Assembly: GCF_014637795.1 (NCBI RefSeq)
Contig: NZ_BMFD01000005.1
Coordinates: 248,001 to 312,000 of the forward strand
Direction: 5' to 3'
Origin: Belliella aquatica
GTDB lineage: Bacteria > Bacteroidota > Bacteroidia > Cytophagales > Cyclobacteriaceae
DNA length: 64,000 nucleotides
Shown: positions 9,202-17,752 of the stretch, in pieces
How positions within the stretch are numbered: the first letter of the stretch is position 1
Layout of the letters: each line of letters opens with the position of its first letter
Program-made: the position numbers and the translations under genes
Notes under the pieces: model-generated
Seen by the model: only the letters and a program-made list of their open reading frames with translations
Told to the model about the DNA's origin: nothing
The model's database searches: none

Positions 9202-9524
9202 AGTATATATATTTCTGTTTCTATTCAAAAGAAACAATATACAAGCCTCACCCAACAGACTCAAGTTAACCTATGAATTTAAACGTTTAATTTTTAATAA
9301 CCTATAGTTATCAATATATAGCAAAATTAGTATTTATAATCATCAAAAAGATGAAGTATTTTTGAATTCAAATACCACTATGACAAAAAGTAAGTCCAAA
9401 TAGAAATTGATCTAAAATCTCCAAAACTTTCTCCTTTGGCCCTTTGATCCTTTCTAATCAAAAAATTTAGCGTCATAGTATCTAAAAAAACTTTGCGCAT
9501 TAGTGCCTTAGTGGCAAAAAAAAT
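9202..9524. other. Gene-free stretch between GxxExxY gene and hutH
   Basis: 323 bp of AT-rich sequence. It must contain promoters for both flanking genes. The only structured parts I see are a partial word TTTAGCGTCATAGT (about 9466-9479) and the full element copy at 9491-9515. No small open frame of convincing composition was found. Confidence 0.5.
9491..9515 (+). repeat. Dispersed 25-bp element, copy ahead of hutH
   Basis: The element starts CTTTGCGCATTAGTGCC and ends TAGTGGC, nine bases before the hutH ATG. It is 20/25 identical to the inverted copy at 8626-8650. It could be a terminal repeat of an inserted unit or a leader element of hutH. Confidence 0.65.
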
Positions 9525-11096
9525 ATGAAAACTACCTTCCAATACGGCCAACAACATCTCACTACTTCCATAGCGCTAAGTATAGCTAAAGATGAAATCC
9601 AAGGAGTCCTCACAGAGGAGACTAGAGAAAAAGTTCGAGCTAGTGCTTCAGCTGTAGAAAAAATTGTTGCAAATGGAAAACCTGTCTATGGGATCAATAC
9701 AGGATTCGGCCCGCTTTGTACGACGATGATCTCTCCAGATCAGACACGTAAACTCCAAGAAAACATTCTGAAGAGCCATGCTGTTGGAGTGGGGGAACCC
9801 ATTCCTATCGATATTTCAAAAGTGATGATGATCCTAAAGATTCATGCTCTAGCTAAAGGATATTCAGGTATACAGGAAGCTACGCTAGACAGAATGATCT
9901 GGCATGTGGAAAATAATGCCATTCCTGTAGTCCCAAAACAGGGCTCCGTGGGTGCATCAGGAGATTTAGCACCTCTTTCGCATTTATTTTTACCCTTAAT
10001 CGGCCTAGGAAAAGTCCATTACAAAGGCGAGGTCATTCCTACAGAAAAGCTATTTCAGCTTCATCAGCTTGCCTCAATTCCTTTAGGACCAAAAGAAGGT
10101 TTGGCACTCATTAATGGAACTCAGTTCATGGCTGCTTTTGGGGTAAAAGTCCTAGAAAGATTCTATAATATCCTCGCCCATGCGGACATTACCGGAGCGA
10201 TGATGTTGGAGGGACTTCTCGGTTCAATCAAGCCATTTTCCTCCGAACTCCACGAACTCCGTCCCTATGCTGGAAACCAACATGTAGCCCAGACCATCCT
10301 CAACCTGCTGCATGATTCGGAAATCGTACATTCCCATGCAGCATGCGCGAGGGTTCAAGATCCGTATTCACTTCGCTGTATGCCACAAGTGCACGGTGCT
10401 TCTAGAAATGCCTGGCTACACCTCAAACAAATCTTAGAAATAGAAATCAATTCCGTCACTGACAACCCCGTAGTTTTCGACGAAAATCACACCATCAGCG
10501 GAGGGAATTTTCACGGTCAACCTATTGCCATGCCTTTGGATTATGCTTGCTTGGCTGCATCGGAGATTGGAAATATATCTGACAGAAGAATCTACCTTTC
10601 ATTAGAAGGAGATACTCCTGGAGTACCTAAACTCCTGTTGAAAGAAACTGGTTTGAATTCTGGATTCATGATCCCTCAATACACTACTGCGGCTTTGGCA
10701 AGTGAAAACAAGGGACTTTGTTTTCCTTCCTCAGCTGATAGCATTCCTACCTCACTTGGTCAGGAAGACCATGTAAGTATGGGGTCTATTGGGGCAAGAA
10801 AAGCATTGCAAGTGATCGAAAATGTGGAAAAGATTCTCGGAGTCGAACTCTTCTGTGCAGCCCAAGCTGTAGATTTCCATGCTCCTTTGAAGTCAGGAAA
10901 AATCATGACCGCCCTTTACGAACATGTGCGCACCAAAATAAAACATGTTTCCGAAGATCAGATTATGTATGAAGATATGGAGACTGCTATTCAGATGATC
11001 CAAAGTGGAGAATTGCTTACCTTAGCTAAAGAAGTTGCTGAGAAAGAAGGATTAGCTTTAGAGACTTCTTGGTCAGCGGAGTTTGATAGATATTAA
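9525..11096 (+). CDS. hutH: Histidine ammonia-lyase
   Basis: First enzyme of histidine degradation: L-histidine to trans-urocanate plus ammonia. It is a cytoplasmic homotetramer of 523 residues, close to the usual ~500-510. The MIO prosthetic group would form from Ala-Ser-Gly at 144-146, inside GSVGASGDLAPLSH. Other family blocks are YGINTGFGPL (about 55-64), LINGTQFMAA, TDNPVVF and a YTTAALASENK region. The ATG at 9525 directly follows a copy of the dispersed 25-bp element. hutI follows after 122 bp, which include two more element copies. Confidence 0.97.
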   Translation: MKTTFQYGQQHLTTSIALSIAKDEIQGVLTEETREKVRASASAVEKIVANGKPVYGINTGFGPLCTTMISPDQTRKLQENILKSHAVGVGEPIPIDISKVMMILKIHALAKGYSGIQEATLDRMIWHVENNAIPVVPKQGSVGASGDLAPLSHLFLPLIGLGKVHYKGEVIPTEKLFQLHQLASIPLGPKEGLALINGTQFMAAFGVKVLERFYNILAHADITGAMMLEGLLGSIKPFSSELHELRPYAGNQHVAQTILNLLHDSEIVHSHAACARVQDPYSLRCMPQVHGASRNAWLHLKQILEIEINSVTDNPVVFDENHTISGGNFHGQPIAMPLDYACLAASEIGNISDRRIYLSLEGDTPGVPKLLLKETGLNSGFMIPQYTTAALASENKGLCFPSSADSIPTSLGQEDHVSMGSIGARKALQVIENVEKILGVELFCAAQAVDFHAPLKSGKIMTALYEHVRTKIKHVSEDQIMYEDMETAIQMIQSGELLTLAKEVAEKEGLALETSWSAEFDRY

Positions 11097-11107
11097 GTTT
11101 GAAGAAG

Positions 11108-11132
11108 GCCACTAAGACGCCAAGACACAAGG
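11108..11132 (-). repeat. Dispersed 25-bp element copy after hutH
   Basis: GCCACTAAGACGCCAAGACA followed by CAAGG, the minus-strand form of the element, 11 bp after the hutH stop. With the plus-strand copy at 11177 it forms a loose inverted pair in the hutH-hutI gap. Confidence 0.55.
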
Positions 11133-11176
11133 GAAAATTTTAAATACCACTATACCTTTATTTCAACTCTAAAAAT

Positions 11177-11203
11177 CTTTGTGTCTTCCCGCCTTTGTAT
11201 CAA
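11177..11203 (+). repeat. Dispersed element copy ahead of hutI
   Basis: Starts CTTTGTGTCTTCCCGCC and ends TATCAA. It matches the hutH-leader copy at 18 of 27 positions in the same orientation, and ends 15 bp before the hutI ATG. Confidence 0.5.
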
Positions 11204-11218
11204 TAAAAAAAGAAAAAC

Positions 11219-12463
11219 ATGCCAACCATAAAATACACATTCATCGGCCCAATTCGCCAAGCCGTCACCATGGCCAACCTCCCACTCAAAGGCGCATTGA
11301 AAGATGAACAGCTGCAAGTTATCCAAGAAGCAGGCATTTTGATAAAGGATGAAGAAATCTATGAAATAGGCCCCTATTGGGATCTTTATCCTGAAGCTCA
11401 ATCTATCGGAGCAGAGATGATATCCTTGAAAGGGGATTTTGTTGCACTGCCTGGATTAGTTGATTGCCATACACATATTTGTTTTGGAGGTAGTCGTGCA
11501 CAAGATTATGCCATGCGCAATGCTGGGAAATCCTACTTAGAAATTGCTAAATCGGGAGGAGGGATTTGGGATACCGTCACCCAAACGCGGAAAGCTAGCC
11601 TTGAAAAACTAGCTCAGCTGACTGTGCAAAGAGCCAATAGGCACCTCAAAGATGGCATCACCACCATAGAAGTTAAAAGTGGCTATGGCTTATCCGTCGA
11701 AGAGGAAATCAAAATGCTTAGAGCGATCAAACTCGCAAATGAAAATACATTAGCTGATTTGATTCCAACCTGCCTTGCCGCCCATATCCCCCCCAAGGAT
11801 TTTCAAGGTACAAATAAAGATTACTTGAAGACCATTGCTGACGAGGTTTTTCCAATCCTCAAAACAGAAGGATTATCCAATCGGATCGATGCATTTATAG
11901 AGGAAACAGCATTCACTTCCGATGATATCCAATCCTATTTTCAAAAAGCCAAAGAAATGGGTTTTGACATCACAGTTCATGCTGATCAGTTCCGTCCTGG
12001 AGGGTCTAAAATAGCTGTTGACTTTGGTGCCATTTCAGCTGATCATTTGGAGGCAAGTTCAGAGAAAGAAATACAATTTCTGTGTGAATCAAACTCCATT
12101 GCTGTAGCGTTACCGGGTGCGTCCATCGGTTTGGGAGTGTCATTTACTCCAGCCAGAAAACTACTAGATGGTGGTGGATCTTTGGCCATCGCCTCAGATT
12201 GGAATCCAGGATCTGCCCCGATGGGAGATTTACTGATGCAAGCCTCTGTTTTGGGTACTTTCGAAAAACTAAGCAATGCAGAAGTATTGGCAGGAATAAC
12301 TTATAGAGCTGCTGCAGCTTTAGGGATAAAAAACCGAGGAACGCTTGAATTCGGGAAGCTTGCAGATATTATCCTTTTTCCTACGGACGATTATCAAGAG
12401 ATTAATTATCAGCAAGGAAGATTGAAACCAACAATAATTATTAAAAATGGAGTTAAAGTTTGA
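11219..12463 (+). CDS. hutI: Imidazolonepropionase
   Basis: Third enzyme of histidine degradation: hydrolyses 4-imidazolone-5-propionate to N-formimino-L-glutamate. It is an amidohydrolase-superfamily metalloenzyme of 414 residues, the normal length. The metal-binding HTH lies at 84-86 in CHTHICFGG. Further metal and substrate residues lie in VKSGYGLS, AAHIPP, VHADQF and ASDWNPGSAP. The start ATG at 11219 gives a normal N-terminus. It follows hutH on the same strand. A toxin-antitoxin pair separates it from hutU. Confidence 0.96.
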   Translation: MPTIKYTFIGPIRQAVTMANLPLKGALKDEQLQVIQEAGILIKDEEIYEIGPYWDLYPEAQSIGAEMISLKGDFVALPGLVDCHTHICFGGSRAQDYAMRNAGKSYLEIAKSGGGIWDTVTQTRKASLEKLAQLTVQRANRHLKDGITTIEVKSGYGLSVEEEIKMLRAIKLANENTLADLIPTCLAAHIPPKDFQGTNKDYLKTIADEVFPILKTEGLSNRIDAFIEETAFTSDDIQSYFQKAKEMGFDITVHADQFRPGGSKIAVDFGAISADHLEASSEKEIQFLCESNSIAVALPGASIGLGVSFTPARKLLDGGGSLAIASDWNPGSAPMGDLLMQASVLGTFEKLSNAEVLAGITYRAAAALGIKNRGTLEFGKLADIILFPTDDYQEINYQQGRLKPTIIIKNGVKV

Positions 12464-12522
12464 TTGAAATAAAGTAGATATAAAGTTGAAATTGATTGGA
12501 AATAAAACCCTAAATTAAGCTT

Positions 12523-12822
12523 ATGAAAACAGCAAACCTCCCAGAATTAGCAATTCGCAATCTTTGTGAAAAACATAAAGTAGAAGAATTGTATGTGTTT
12601 GGTTCTGCCGCAGTCGGGAAAATAACAGAAAAATCTGATTTTGATTTTTTGGTTAAATTCAAAAATATCGATCTCCACGACTATTTTCTGAATTACTTGG
12701 AATTCAAAATTTCTTTAGAGAAAATTACAGGAAGGGAAGTGGACCTTATCGAAAAGCAAACGCTAAAAAACCCCATCCTTATTCAATCCATAGAAAGATC
12801 AAAAGAACTCTTGTATGGATGA
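12523..12822 (+). CDS. mntA: MntA-type nucleotidyltransferase antitoxin
   Basis: Minimal nucleotidyltransferase of 99 residues. The motif GSAAVGKITEKSDFDF fits GSx10DxD of the DNA polymerase-beta superfamily, with a third acidic residue at about EVDLIE. In characterised HepT/MntA pairs the MntA protein neutralises HepT by transferring AMP to a HepT tyrosine. It overlaps the downstream hepT start by 8 bp, so the two are translationally coupled. The pair sits between hutI and hutU with no repeats visible at its edges. Assignment rests on the motif plus the neighbour; a housekeeping nucleotidyltransferase is unlikely. Confidence 0.88.
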   Translation: MKTANLPELAIRNLCEKHKVEELYVFGSAAVGKITEKSDFDFLVKFKNIDLHDYFLNYLEFKISLEKITGREVDLIEKQTLKNPILIQSIERSKELLYG

Positions 12823-13171
12823 TAGAATTGCAAAATGGTTATTTGACATTCAATTAGCCGGAACTGAAATTCAGACTTTTATCGATCAATATAAAATTGA
12901 GTCTGTAATAGACTACAGCCAAAATATAATTCTAAAAAAAGCAATAGAGAGAAATTTGGAAATAATTGGAGAAGCTGTCAATAGAATTGTAAAAAGAGAC
13001 AATACATTTCTGGAAACTCTGCCTGAATCGAGATCAATCATAGGGCTAAGAAACATAATAATTCATGCTTATGACGGAATTTCTGATGAGATGATATGGT
13101 CTGTAGTTAATCAACATCTTCCAGTTCTTTTGAAACAAGTGGATCAAGTCATGGGAAATTGGAAAAATTAA
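12815..13171 (+). CDS. hepT: HepT-like RNase toxin (DUF86)
   Basis: All-helical HEPN-superfamily protein of 118 residues. The catalytic HEPN motif RNIIIHAY (about 93-100) fits Rx4HxY, where Arg and His are the RNase residues and Tyr is the adenylylation target of MntA. IERNLEIIGEAVNRI is the other hallmark helix. The role is growth arrest by RNA cleavage when freed from MntA, known for the family and inferred here. It is the second gene of the pair, overlapping mntA. After it, 269 bp lead to hutU without a recognisable terminator. Confidence 0.88.
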   Translation: MDDRIAKWLFDIQLAGTEIQTFIDQYKIESVIDYSQNIILKKAIERNLEIIGEAVNRIVKRDNTFLETLPESRSIIGLRNIIIHAYDGISDEMIWSVVNQHLPVLLKQVDQVMGNWKN

Positions 13172-13440
13172 ATTTCAGAAGTTTTATAACAAAAACAACA
13201 AATTCCTCACTTAAATGAAATATCAGGAGTCTTTTAAACTAAAGAACCCTCTTTTGATTTCTAGTTAATTTATTCCCCACAATATTTCACGAAGCAAAAC
13301 TTGCTCCCCTTGTCAAAGTGGATTCCGACCTTATTTCATTCAACAATACTTCTACTGTATTCAATATTTTATTTCTACAAAATTTCATTCCCAGGTATCT
13401 AAAACCTTTTAAAACCCAATAAATTCCAAATATAAATATC

Positions 13441-15435
13441 ATGACCTTCCAAGAATCTATAATTCAAGGCATCCCCACTACCCTTCCTTCCAAAAAGAAG
13501 CCTGATCCTAATTTTTCTCATGCTCCCAAGCGCAAGGACATCTTAAGTATTGAAGAAAAAAAACTTGCAGTGAGGAATGCGCTTCGGTATTTCCCTAACG
13601 CTTGGCATAAGGAATTGGCAAATGAATTTTTTGAAGAATTACAGGCTTACGGGAGGATTTACATGTATCGTTTTATACCAGATTATGAGATATATGCCAG
13701 ACCTATTTCGGAATATCCAGCTCAATCCCAACAAGCTGCGGCCATCATGCTAATGATCCAAAACAACCTAGATCCAGCAGTTGCACAGCATCCTCAGGAA
13801 TTGACCACTTATGGAGGAAATGGGGCTGTTTTCCAAAATTGGGCGCAGTATTTACTCACCATGAAGTATTTGGCTGAAATGACTGAAGAACAAACCCTGC
13901 ACATGTACTCCGGTCATCCTATGGGACTTTTTCCTTCTTCCAAGGAAGCTCCACGAGTAGTGGTTACCAATGGGATGATGATCCCAAATTATTCCAAACC
14001 TGATGATTGGGAAAAGTACAATGCACTGGGAGTAACCCAATATGGACAAATGACCGCAGGATCTTACATGTACATCGGCCCTCAAGGAATCGTCCATGGT
14101 ACCACCATCACGGTGATGAATGCTTTTAGAAAAAAACTAGGTTCTGCTGTCAATCCAAATGGAAAGGTATTCCTTACCGCTGGTTTGGGAGGAATGTCAG
14201 GCGCGCAACCTAAAGCTGGAAATATTGCGGGTTGTATCACTGTCTGTGCTGAAGTCAACCCAAAGGCTGCCTACAAAAGACATGAACAAGGTTGGGTGGA
14301 TGAATTGATTGAAGATTTGGATAAGCTCTGTGAAAGGGTAAGAAAAGCCCAAGAAAAGCAAGAGATCACATCCATCGCCTATCTGGGCAACATAGTGGAT
14401 GTATGGGAGAAATTTGACGAGGAAAATATCAAAGTAGAACTGGGTTCAGATCAAACTTCCCTGCACAATCCTTGGGCTGGTGGGTACTATCCTGCTGGTC
14501 TAAGTTTCGTAGAAGCCAATGAAATGATAGCTAATGATCCAGAGCAATTCAAAACCAAAGTTCAGGAATCCCTGCGCAGACAGGCTGCTGCGATCAACAA
14601 GCATGTAGCAAAAGGAACTTACTTTTTCGATTATGGAAACGCCTTCTTGTTGGAAGCTTCCCGGGCTGGGGCTGAGGTGATGTCGGAAAATGGAATTGAT
14701 TTTAGGTATCCCTCCTATGTGCAGGATATTTTGGGGCCGATGTGTTTTGATTATGGTTTTGGTCCTTTTAGATGGGTTTGTACTTCTGGAAAGTCAGAAG
14801 ATCTGGAAAAAACTGATAAAATAGCAGCAAAGGTACTCAGAGAAATCATGTCCTCCTCTCCCACCGAAATCCAGCAACAAATGCAGGATAATATCAAATG
14901 GATTGAAGAAGCGGGTAAAAACAAATTGGTGGTAGGTTCTCAGGCGAGAATTCTGTATGCTGATGCAGAAGGTCGGATCAAGATCGCTCAAGCTTTCAAT
15001 AAAGCAATAGAGGCCGGCGAAATATCAACCCCAATCGTGCTTGGCAGAGATCACCATGATGTCAGTGGTACTGACTCCCCTTTCCGTGAAACCAGTAATA
15101 TCTATGATGGCAGCAAGTTTACTGCTGATATGGCTATCCACAATGTGATTGGAGATAGTTTCCGGGGAGCAACTTGGGTCTCCATCCATAATGGTGGCGG
15201 CGTAGGCTGGGGAGAAGTAATCAATGGGGGCTTCGGTATGCTCTTAGACGGTACTGTTGAAGCAGAAAGAAAGCTCCAGTCTATGCTTTTTTACGACGTG
15301 AACAATGGGATTTCAAGAAGAGCTTGGGCTAGAAATGACGAAGCTATATTTGCCATAAAAAGAGAAATGGAAAGAACACCTGGTTTGAAAGTCACTATAC
15401 CAGAGAAGGTAGATGAAGATTTATTGAACTTTTAA
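13441..15435 (+). CDS. hutU: Urocanate hydratase
   Basis: Second enzyme of histidine degradation: adds water to urocanate, giving 4-imidazolone-5-propionate, with tightly bound NAD+. At 664 residues it belongs to the long form seen in Bacteroidota rather than the ~555-residue proteobacterial form. The family blocks YGGNGAVFQNWAQY, MYSGHPMGLFPS, the NAD-binding GLGGMSGAQPKAG (about 247-260), HNPWAGGYYPAG, GPFRWVCTSG and GRDHHDVSGTDSPFRET are all present. It is preceded by 269 bp without a gene or clear promoter motif. It is separated from hutI by the mntA-hepT pair, and is therefore likely transcribed separately from hutHI. Confidence 0.96.
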   Translation: MTFQESIIQGIPTTLPSKKKPDPNFSHAPKRKDILSIEEKKLAVRNALRYFPNAWHKELANEFFEELQAYGRIYMYRFIPDYEIYARPISEYPAQSQQAAAIMLMIQNNLDPAVAQHPQELTTYGGNGAVFQNWAQYLLTMKYLAEMTEEQTLHMYSGHPMGLFPSSKEAPRVVVTNGMMIPNYSKPDDWEKYNALGVTQYGQMTAGSYMYIGPQGIVHGTTITVMNAFRKKLGSAVNPNGKVFLTAGLGGMSGAQPKAGNIAGCITVCAEVNPKAAYKRHEQGWVDELIEDLDKLCERVRKAQEKQEITSIAYLGNIVDVWEKFDEENIKVELGSDQTSLHNPWAGGYYPAGLSFVEANEMIANDPEQFKTKVQESLRRQAAAINKHVAKGTYFFDYGNAFLLEASRAGAEVMSENGIDFRYPSYVQDILGPMCFDYGFGPFRWVCTSGKSEDLEKTDKIAAKVLREIMSSSPTEIQQQMQDNIKWIEEAGKNKLVVGSQARILYADAEGRIKIAQAFNKAIEAGEISTPIVLGRDHHDVSGTDSPFRETSNIYDGSKFTADMAIHNVIGDSFRGATWVSIHNGGGVGWGEVINGGFGMLLDGTVEAERKLQSMLFYDVNNGISRRAWARNDEAIFAIKREMERTPGLKVTIPEKVDEDLLNF

Positions 15436-15489
15436 ATTTCCCGTGCCAAATAAAAGATCATTAGCCTAGCAATATATGCATGCCTCATT

Positions 15490-15633
15490 TTACCTATTAC
15501 TTTTTTTACTCCTTTTGTCAACGATCAGAAATACAACATTGCACAGTATCACATAAATTAACGCAAATTTCGGCTCAATAAATAAAAGCGGTACACCCAA
15601 TAATATGATTAAAATCTTCCAAACAATCTTCAT
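15490..15633 (-). CDS. Possible 47-residue membrane peptide
   Basis: A 48-codon frame starts at ATG (15633) and ends at TAA (15490), in the 295-bp gap between hutU and alkB. The product begins MKIVWKILIILLGVPLLF and continues with ALIYVILCNVVFLIV, so it has two short hydrophobic stretches and a lysine-rich tail (DKRSKKSNR). This is a plausible two-pass or hairpin membrane peptide, divergent from alkB. No homolog is recognised, and chance cannot be excluded in AT-rich DNA. Confidence 0.4.
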   Translation of the reverse strand: MKIVWKILIILLGVPLLFIEPKFALIYVILCNVVFLIVDKRSKKSNR

Positions 15634-15730
15634 GAATTATCAATTGAAATCGAAACTAACAAAAAAGGGTTTTAATACTTGCTTATAGTGATTTTATTGT
15701 GGAAATTTTAATAAAATTAGCTTGACCCCG

Positions 15731-16768
15731 ATGAAAGATCTCAAATATCTACTTGCTTACTCTATTCCGCTATCTGCCTATTTCGCATTGCAATGGCAAG
15801 GTTGGTGGTCATGGTCTACCGTAATTTTAGCCTTTGGCATTTTCCCTGTTTTGGACGCACTTTACCCCGCTTCAGCAGAAAACTACTCTGACACCGAAAA
15901 AAAAAAGCGTTTGTCAAATAGATTCTTTGACCTTTTGCTTTATATCTGTGCGCCCATCTGTTTTGTATTGGTTTTCATCTATTTTCAAACCATTACCAAT
16001 ACTTCACTTTCCATAAATGAAACTGTCGGCTTGACATTTAGCATTGGTGTTGTCCTAGGAGCTTTGGGTATCAATGTAGCCCATGAACTAGGACACAGAA
16101 GCAATAAATGGGAGCAATTTCTTGCCAAAGCAGGATTACTACCGGTTTTTTATCAGCATTTCTTCATTGAACACAATCGTGGGCATCACCGCCACGTTTC
16201 CACAGATCATGATCCTGCTACAGCTAGAAAAAATGAATCTATCTATCAATTTTATTTCAGATCCGTCATTGGTCAATACCTGAATGCTTGGAAACTCGAA
16301 TCTGAAAGATTAGAGAAAAAAGGGCTAAAAAATCTTTCATGGAATAATGAAATGATCAGGTTTTCAGTCTACCAACTCACGTACTTAATAGGGGTTTGTT
16401 GGTATTTTGGAATTGGAATTTTGCCGTATGCTTTAGGAATTGGAGTCGTTGGCTTTTTGCTTCTAGAAACTATCAATTATATCGAGCATTATGGACTCCG
16501 TAGAAAAATGTTGGAAAGTGGTCGATACGAAAGGGTCATGCCAAGACATTCTTGGAATTCAGATCATGAAATGGGCCGAATTGTTCTTTTTGAATTGACT
16601 AGGCACTCTGACCATCATTTTCTAGCCTCAAGAAAATATCAAATTCTTCGCCATATGGATGACAGCCCACAGCTCCCGACAGGTTATCCTGCCAGTATGC
16701 TCATGGCTTTGGTACCTCCTTTATGGTTTAGGATAATGAATCCTCGACTGGAGAAATTCGCAATTTGA
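15731..16768 (+). CDS. alkB: AlkB-type alkane/fatty-acyl 1-monooxygenase
   Basis: Integral-membrane di-iron hydroxylase of 345 residues that inserts oxygen at a terminal methyl group, using rubredoxin as electron donor. The histidine boxes are HELGH (about 118-122), EHNRGHHRH (about 147-155) and RHSDHH (about 290-295). NYIEHYGLRR is the extra AlkB signature. Several hydrophobic helices precede the first box. The start is set at the ATG at 15731 (MKDLKYLL); a TTG three codons earlier is less likely. No rubredoxin or rubredoxin reductase gene lies nearby, so the partner must be elsewhere. Adjacent OhrR-GPx genes handle organic peroxides, a sensible but unproven link. The substrate is not deducible. 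Confidence 0.93.
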   Translation: MKDLKYLLAYSIPLSAYFALQWQGWWSWSTVILAFGIFPVLDALYPASAENYSDTEKKKRLSNRFFDLLLYICAPICFVLVFIYFQTITNTSLSINETVGLTFSIGVVLGALGINVAHELGHRSNKWEQFLAKAGLLPVFYQHFFIEHNRGHHRHVSTDHDPATARKNESIYQFYFRSVIGQYLNAWKLESERLEKKGLKNLSWNNEMIRFSVYQLTYLIGVCWYFGIGILPYALGIGVVGFLLLETINYIEHYGLRRKMLESGRYERVMPRHSWNSDHEMGRIVLFELTRHSDHHFLASRKYQILRHMDDSPQLPTGYPASMLMALVPPLWFRIMNPRLEKFAI

Positions 16769-16775
16769 CCCGAAC

Positions 16776-17207
16776 CTATTTTATCAAAGCAATCCAATGA
16801 TTGAGTTGATTTTTCATCTCACTTAAATCTTCTCTTTGGATATCTTTTCCTGCCAATTTGGTAAGTAATTCATCAGGAATACAAGCCGCTTCCACTTGCA
16901 TTTTTTGACCTTTACGAGTGAGGTTTACCATAACCTTTCTTTCATCTTCTTTTGATTTTTCCCTTGATACCAACTCCAATTGCTCCATTCTTTTTAAAAG
17001 AGGTGTAATCGTATTGGTATTTAAAATCAATTTATCTGCTATCTGATTGACTGTCTGTCCATCTTTCTCCCATAAAACTAGTAACACCAAAAACTGGGGG
17101 TAAGTGATGCCCAAAGATTCTAAATGCGGCTGATAGGCCCTTGTAATCAGTCTGGAAATGGCATAAAATGGAAAACAGATTTGATTTTCTAATTTTAATT
17201 GCTCCAT
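16776..17207 (-). CDS. ohrR: OhrR-type organic-peroxide-sensing MarR repressor
   Basis: MarR-family regulator of 143 residues. The N-terminal LENQICFPFYAISR carries Cys 11 at the place of the peroxide-sensing cysteine of OhrR. Tyr residues in AYQPHLE and ITYPQFL match those that stabilise that cysteine. The winged helix follows (QIADKLILNTNTITPLLKRMEQ and DERKVMVNLT wing). When the cysteine is oxidised by organic hydroperoxide the repressor releases DNA. Its ATG overlaps the gpx stop by one base, so gpx and ohrR form one minus-strand operon. Two identical-core palindromes upstream of gpx are the likely operators. The usual partner Ohr is replaced by glutathione peroxidase here. Confidence 0.9.
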   Translation of the reverse strand: MEQLKLENQICFPFYAISRLITRAYQPHLESLGITYPQFLVLLVLWEKDGQTVNQIADKLILNTNTITPLLKRMEQLELVSREKSKEDERKVMVNLTRKGQKMQVEAACIPDELLTKLAGKDIQREDLSEMKNQLNHWIALIK

Positions 17208-17701
17208 TATTTACCGATGTTTAATAACTTGATAATATCTTTTTCCAATGACTCGGGTTTTGTGAATGGAGAAAATCTCTTGATAGGTTTTCCATCTGCA
17301 TCAATCAAGAATTTAGTGAAATTCCACTTTACCTTAGAGCCTAAAATCCCCCCTTTCAATCTGCTCTTCAGGAACTTGAAAATAGGATGCGCTTGATCTC
17401 CATTGACATCTACCTTAGAAAACATTGGGAAAGTGACCCCATAATTGATTTCACAAAATTCTGATATCTGATCTTCCGAGCTTAATTCCTGATTTGCAAA
17501 TTGACTGCAAGGAAATCCTAACACAACTAATCCCTTTTTACTATACTTCTGATTTAGCTTTTCCAAACCTTCAAATTGTGGGGTCAAACCACATTTACTT
17601 GCAGTATTCACCACTAGCACAGTTTTTCCTTTAAACTGAGACATATCCACCATTTGCCCTTTGATATCCTCAGCTGTAAATTCATGAAATTTATTCTCCA
17701 T
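17207..17701 (-). CDS. Thioredoxin-dependent glutathione peroxidase
   Basis: Peroxidase of the GPx fold, 164 residues, reducing hydrogen and lipid peroxides. The peroxidatic Cys is at 37 in NTASKCGLTPQ, in place of selenocysteine. Gln 71 in FANQE and Trp in VKWNFTKF complete the catalytic tetrad. A second Cys at 65 (LGFPCSQF) and the resolving Cys at 83 (EFCEINYGV) mark the two-cysteine, thioredoxin-using class. There is no signal peptide, so it is cytoplasmic. It is first in the operon with ohrR. An operator-like palindrome lies only 11 bp upstream of its start, which suggests tight repression until peroxide stress. Confidence 0.95.
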   Translation of the reverse strand: MENKFHEFTAEDIKGQMVDMSQFKGKTVLVVNTASKCGLTPQFEGLEKLNQKYSKKGLVVLGFPCSQFANQELSSEDQISEFCEINYGVTFPMFSKVDVNGDQAHPIFKFLKSRLKGGILGSKVKWNFTKFLIDADGKPIKRFSPFTKPESLEKDIIKLLNIGK

Positions 17702-17712
17702 AATTATTTATT

Positions 17713-17730
17713 TATATCGTAAGCGATATA
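17713..17730. promoter_or_regulatory. Candidate OhrR operator, proximal
   Basis: TATATCGTAAGCGATATA: half-sites TATATCG and CGATATA around a 4-base centre. It lies 11 bp upstream of the gpx ATG, overlapping the expected promoter or leader. The copy at 17753-17770 is its exact reverse complement. Confidence 0.75.
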
Positions 17731-17752
17731 AATATAGGAATTCTATTTTAAT

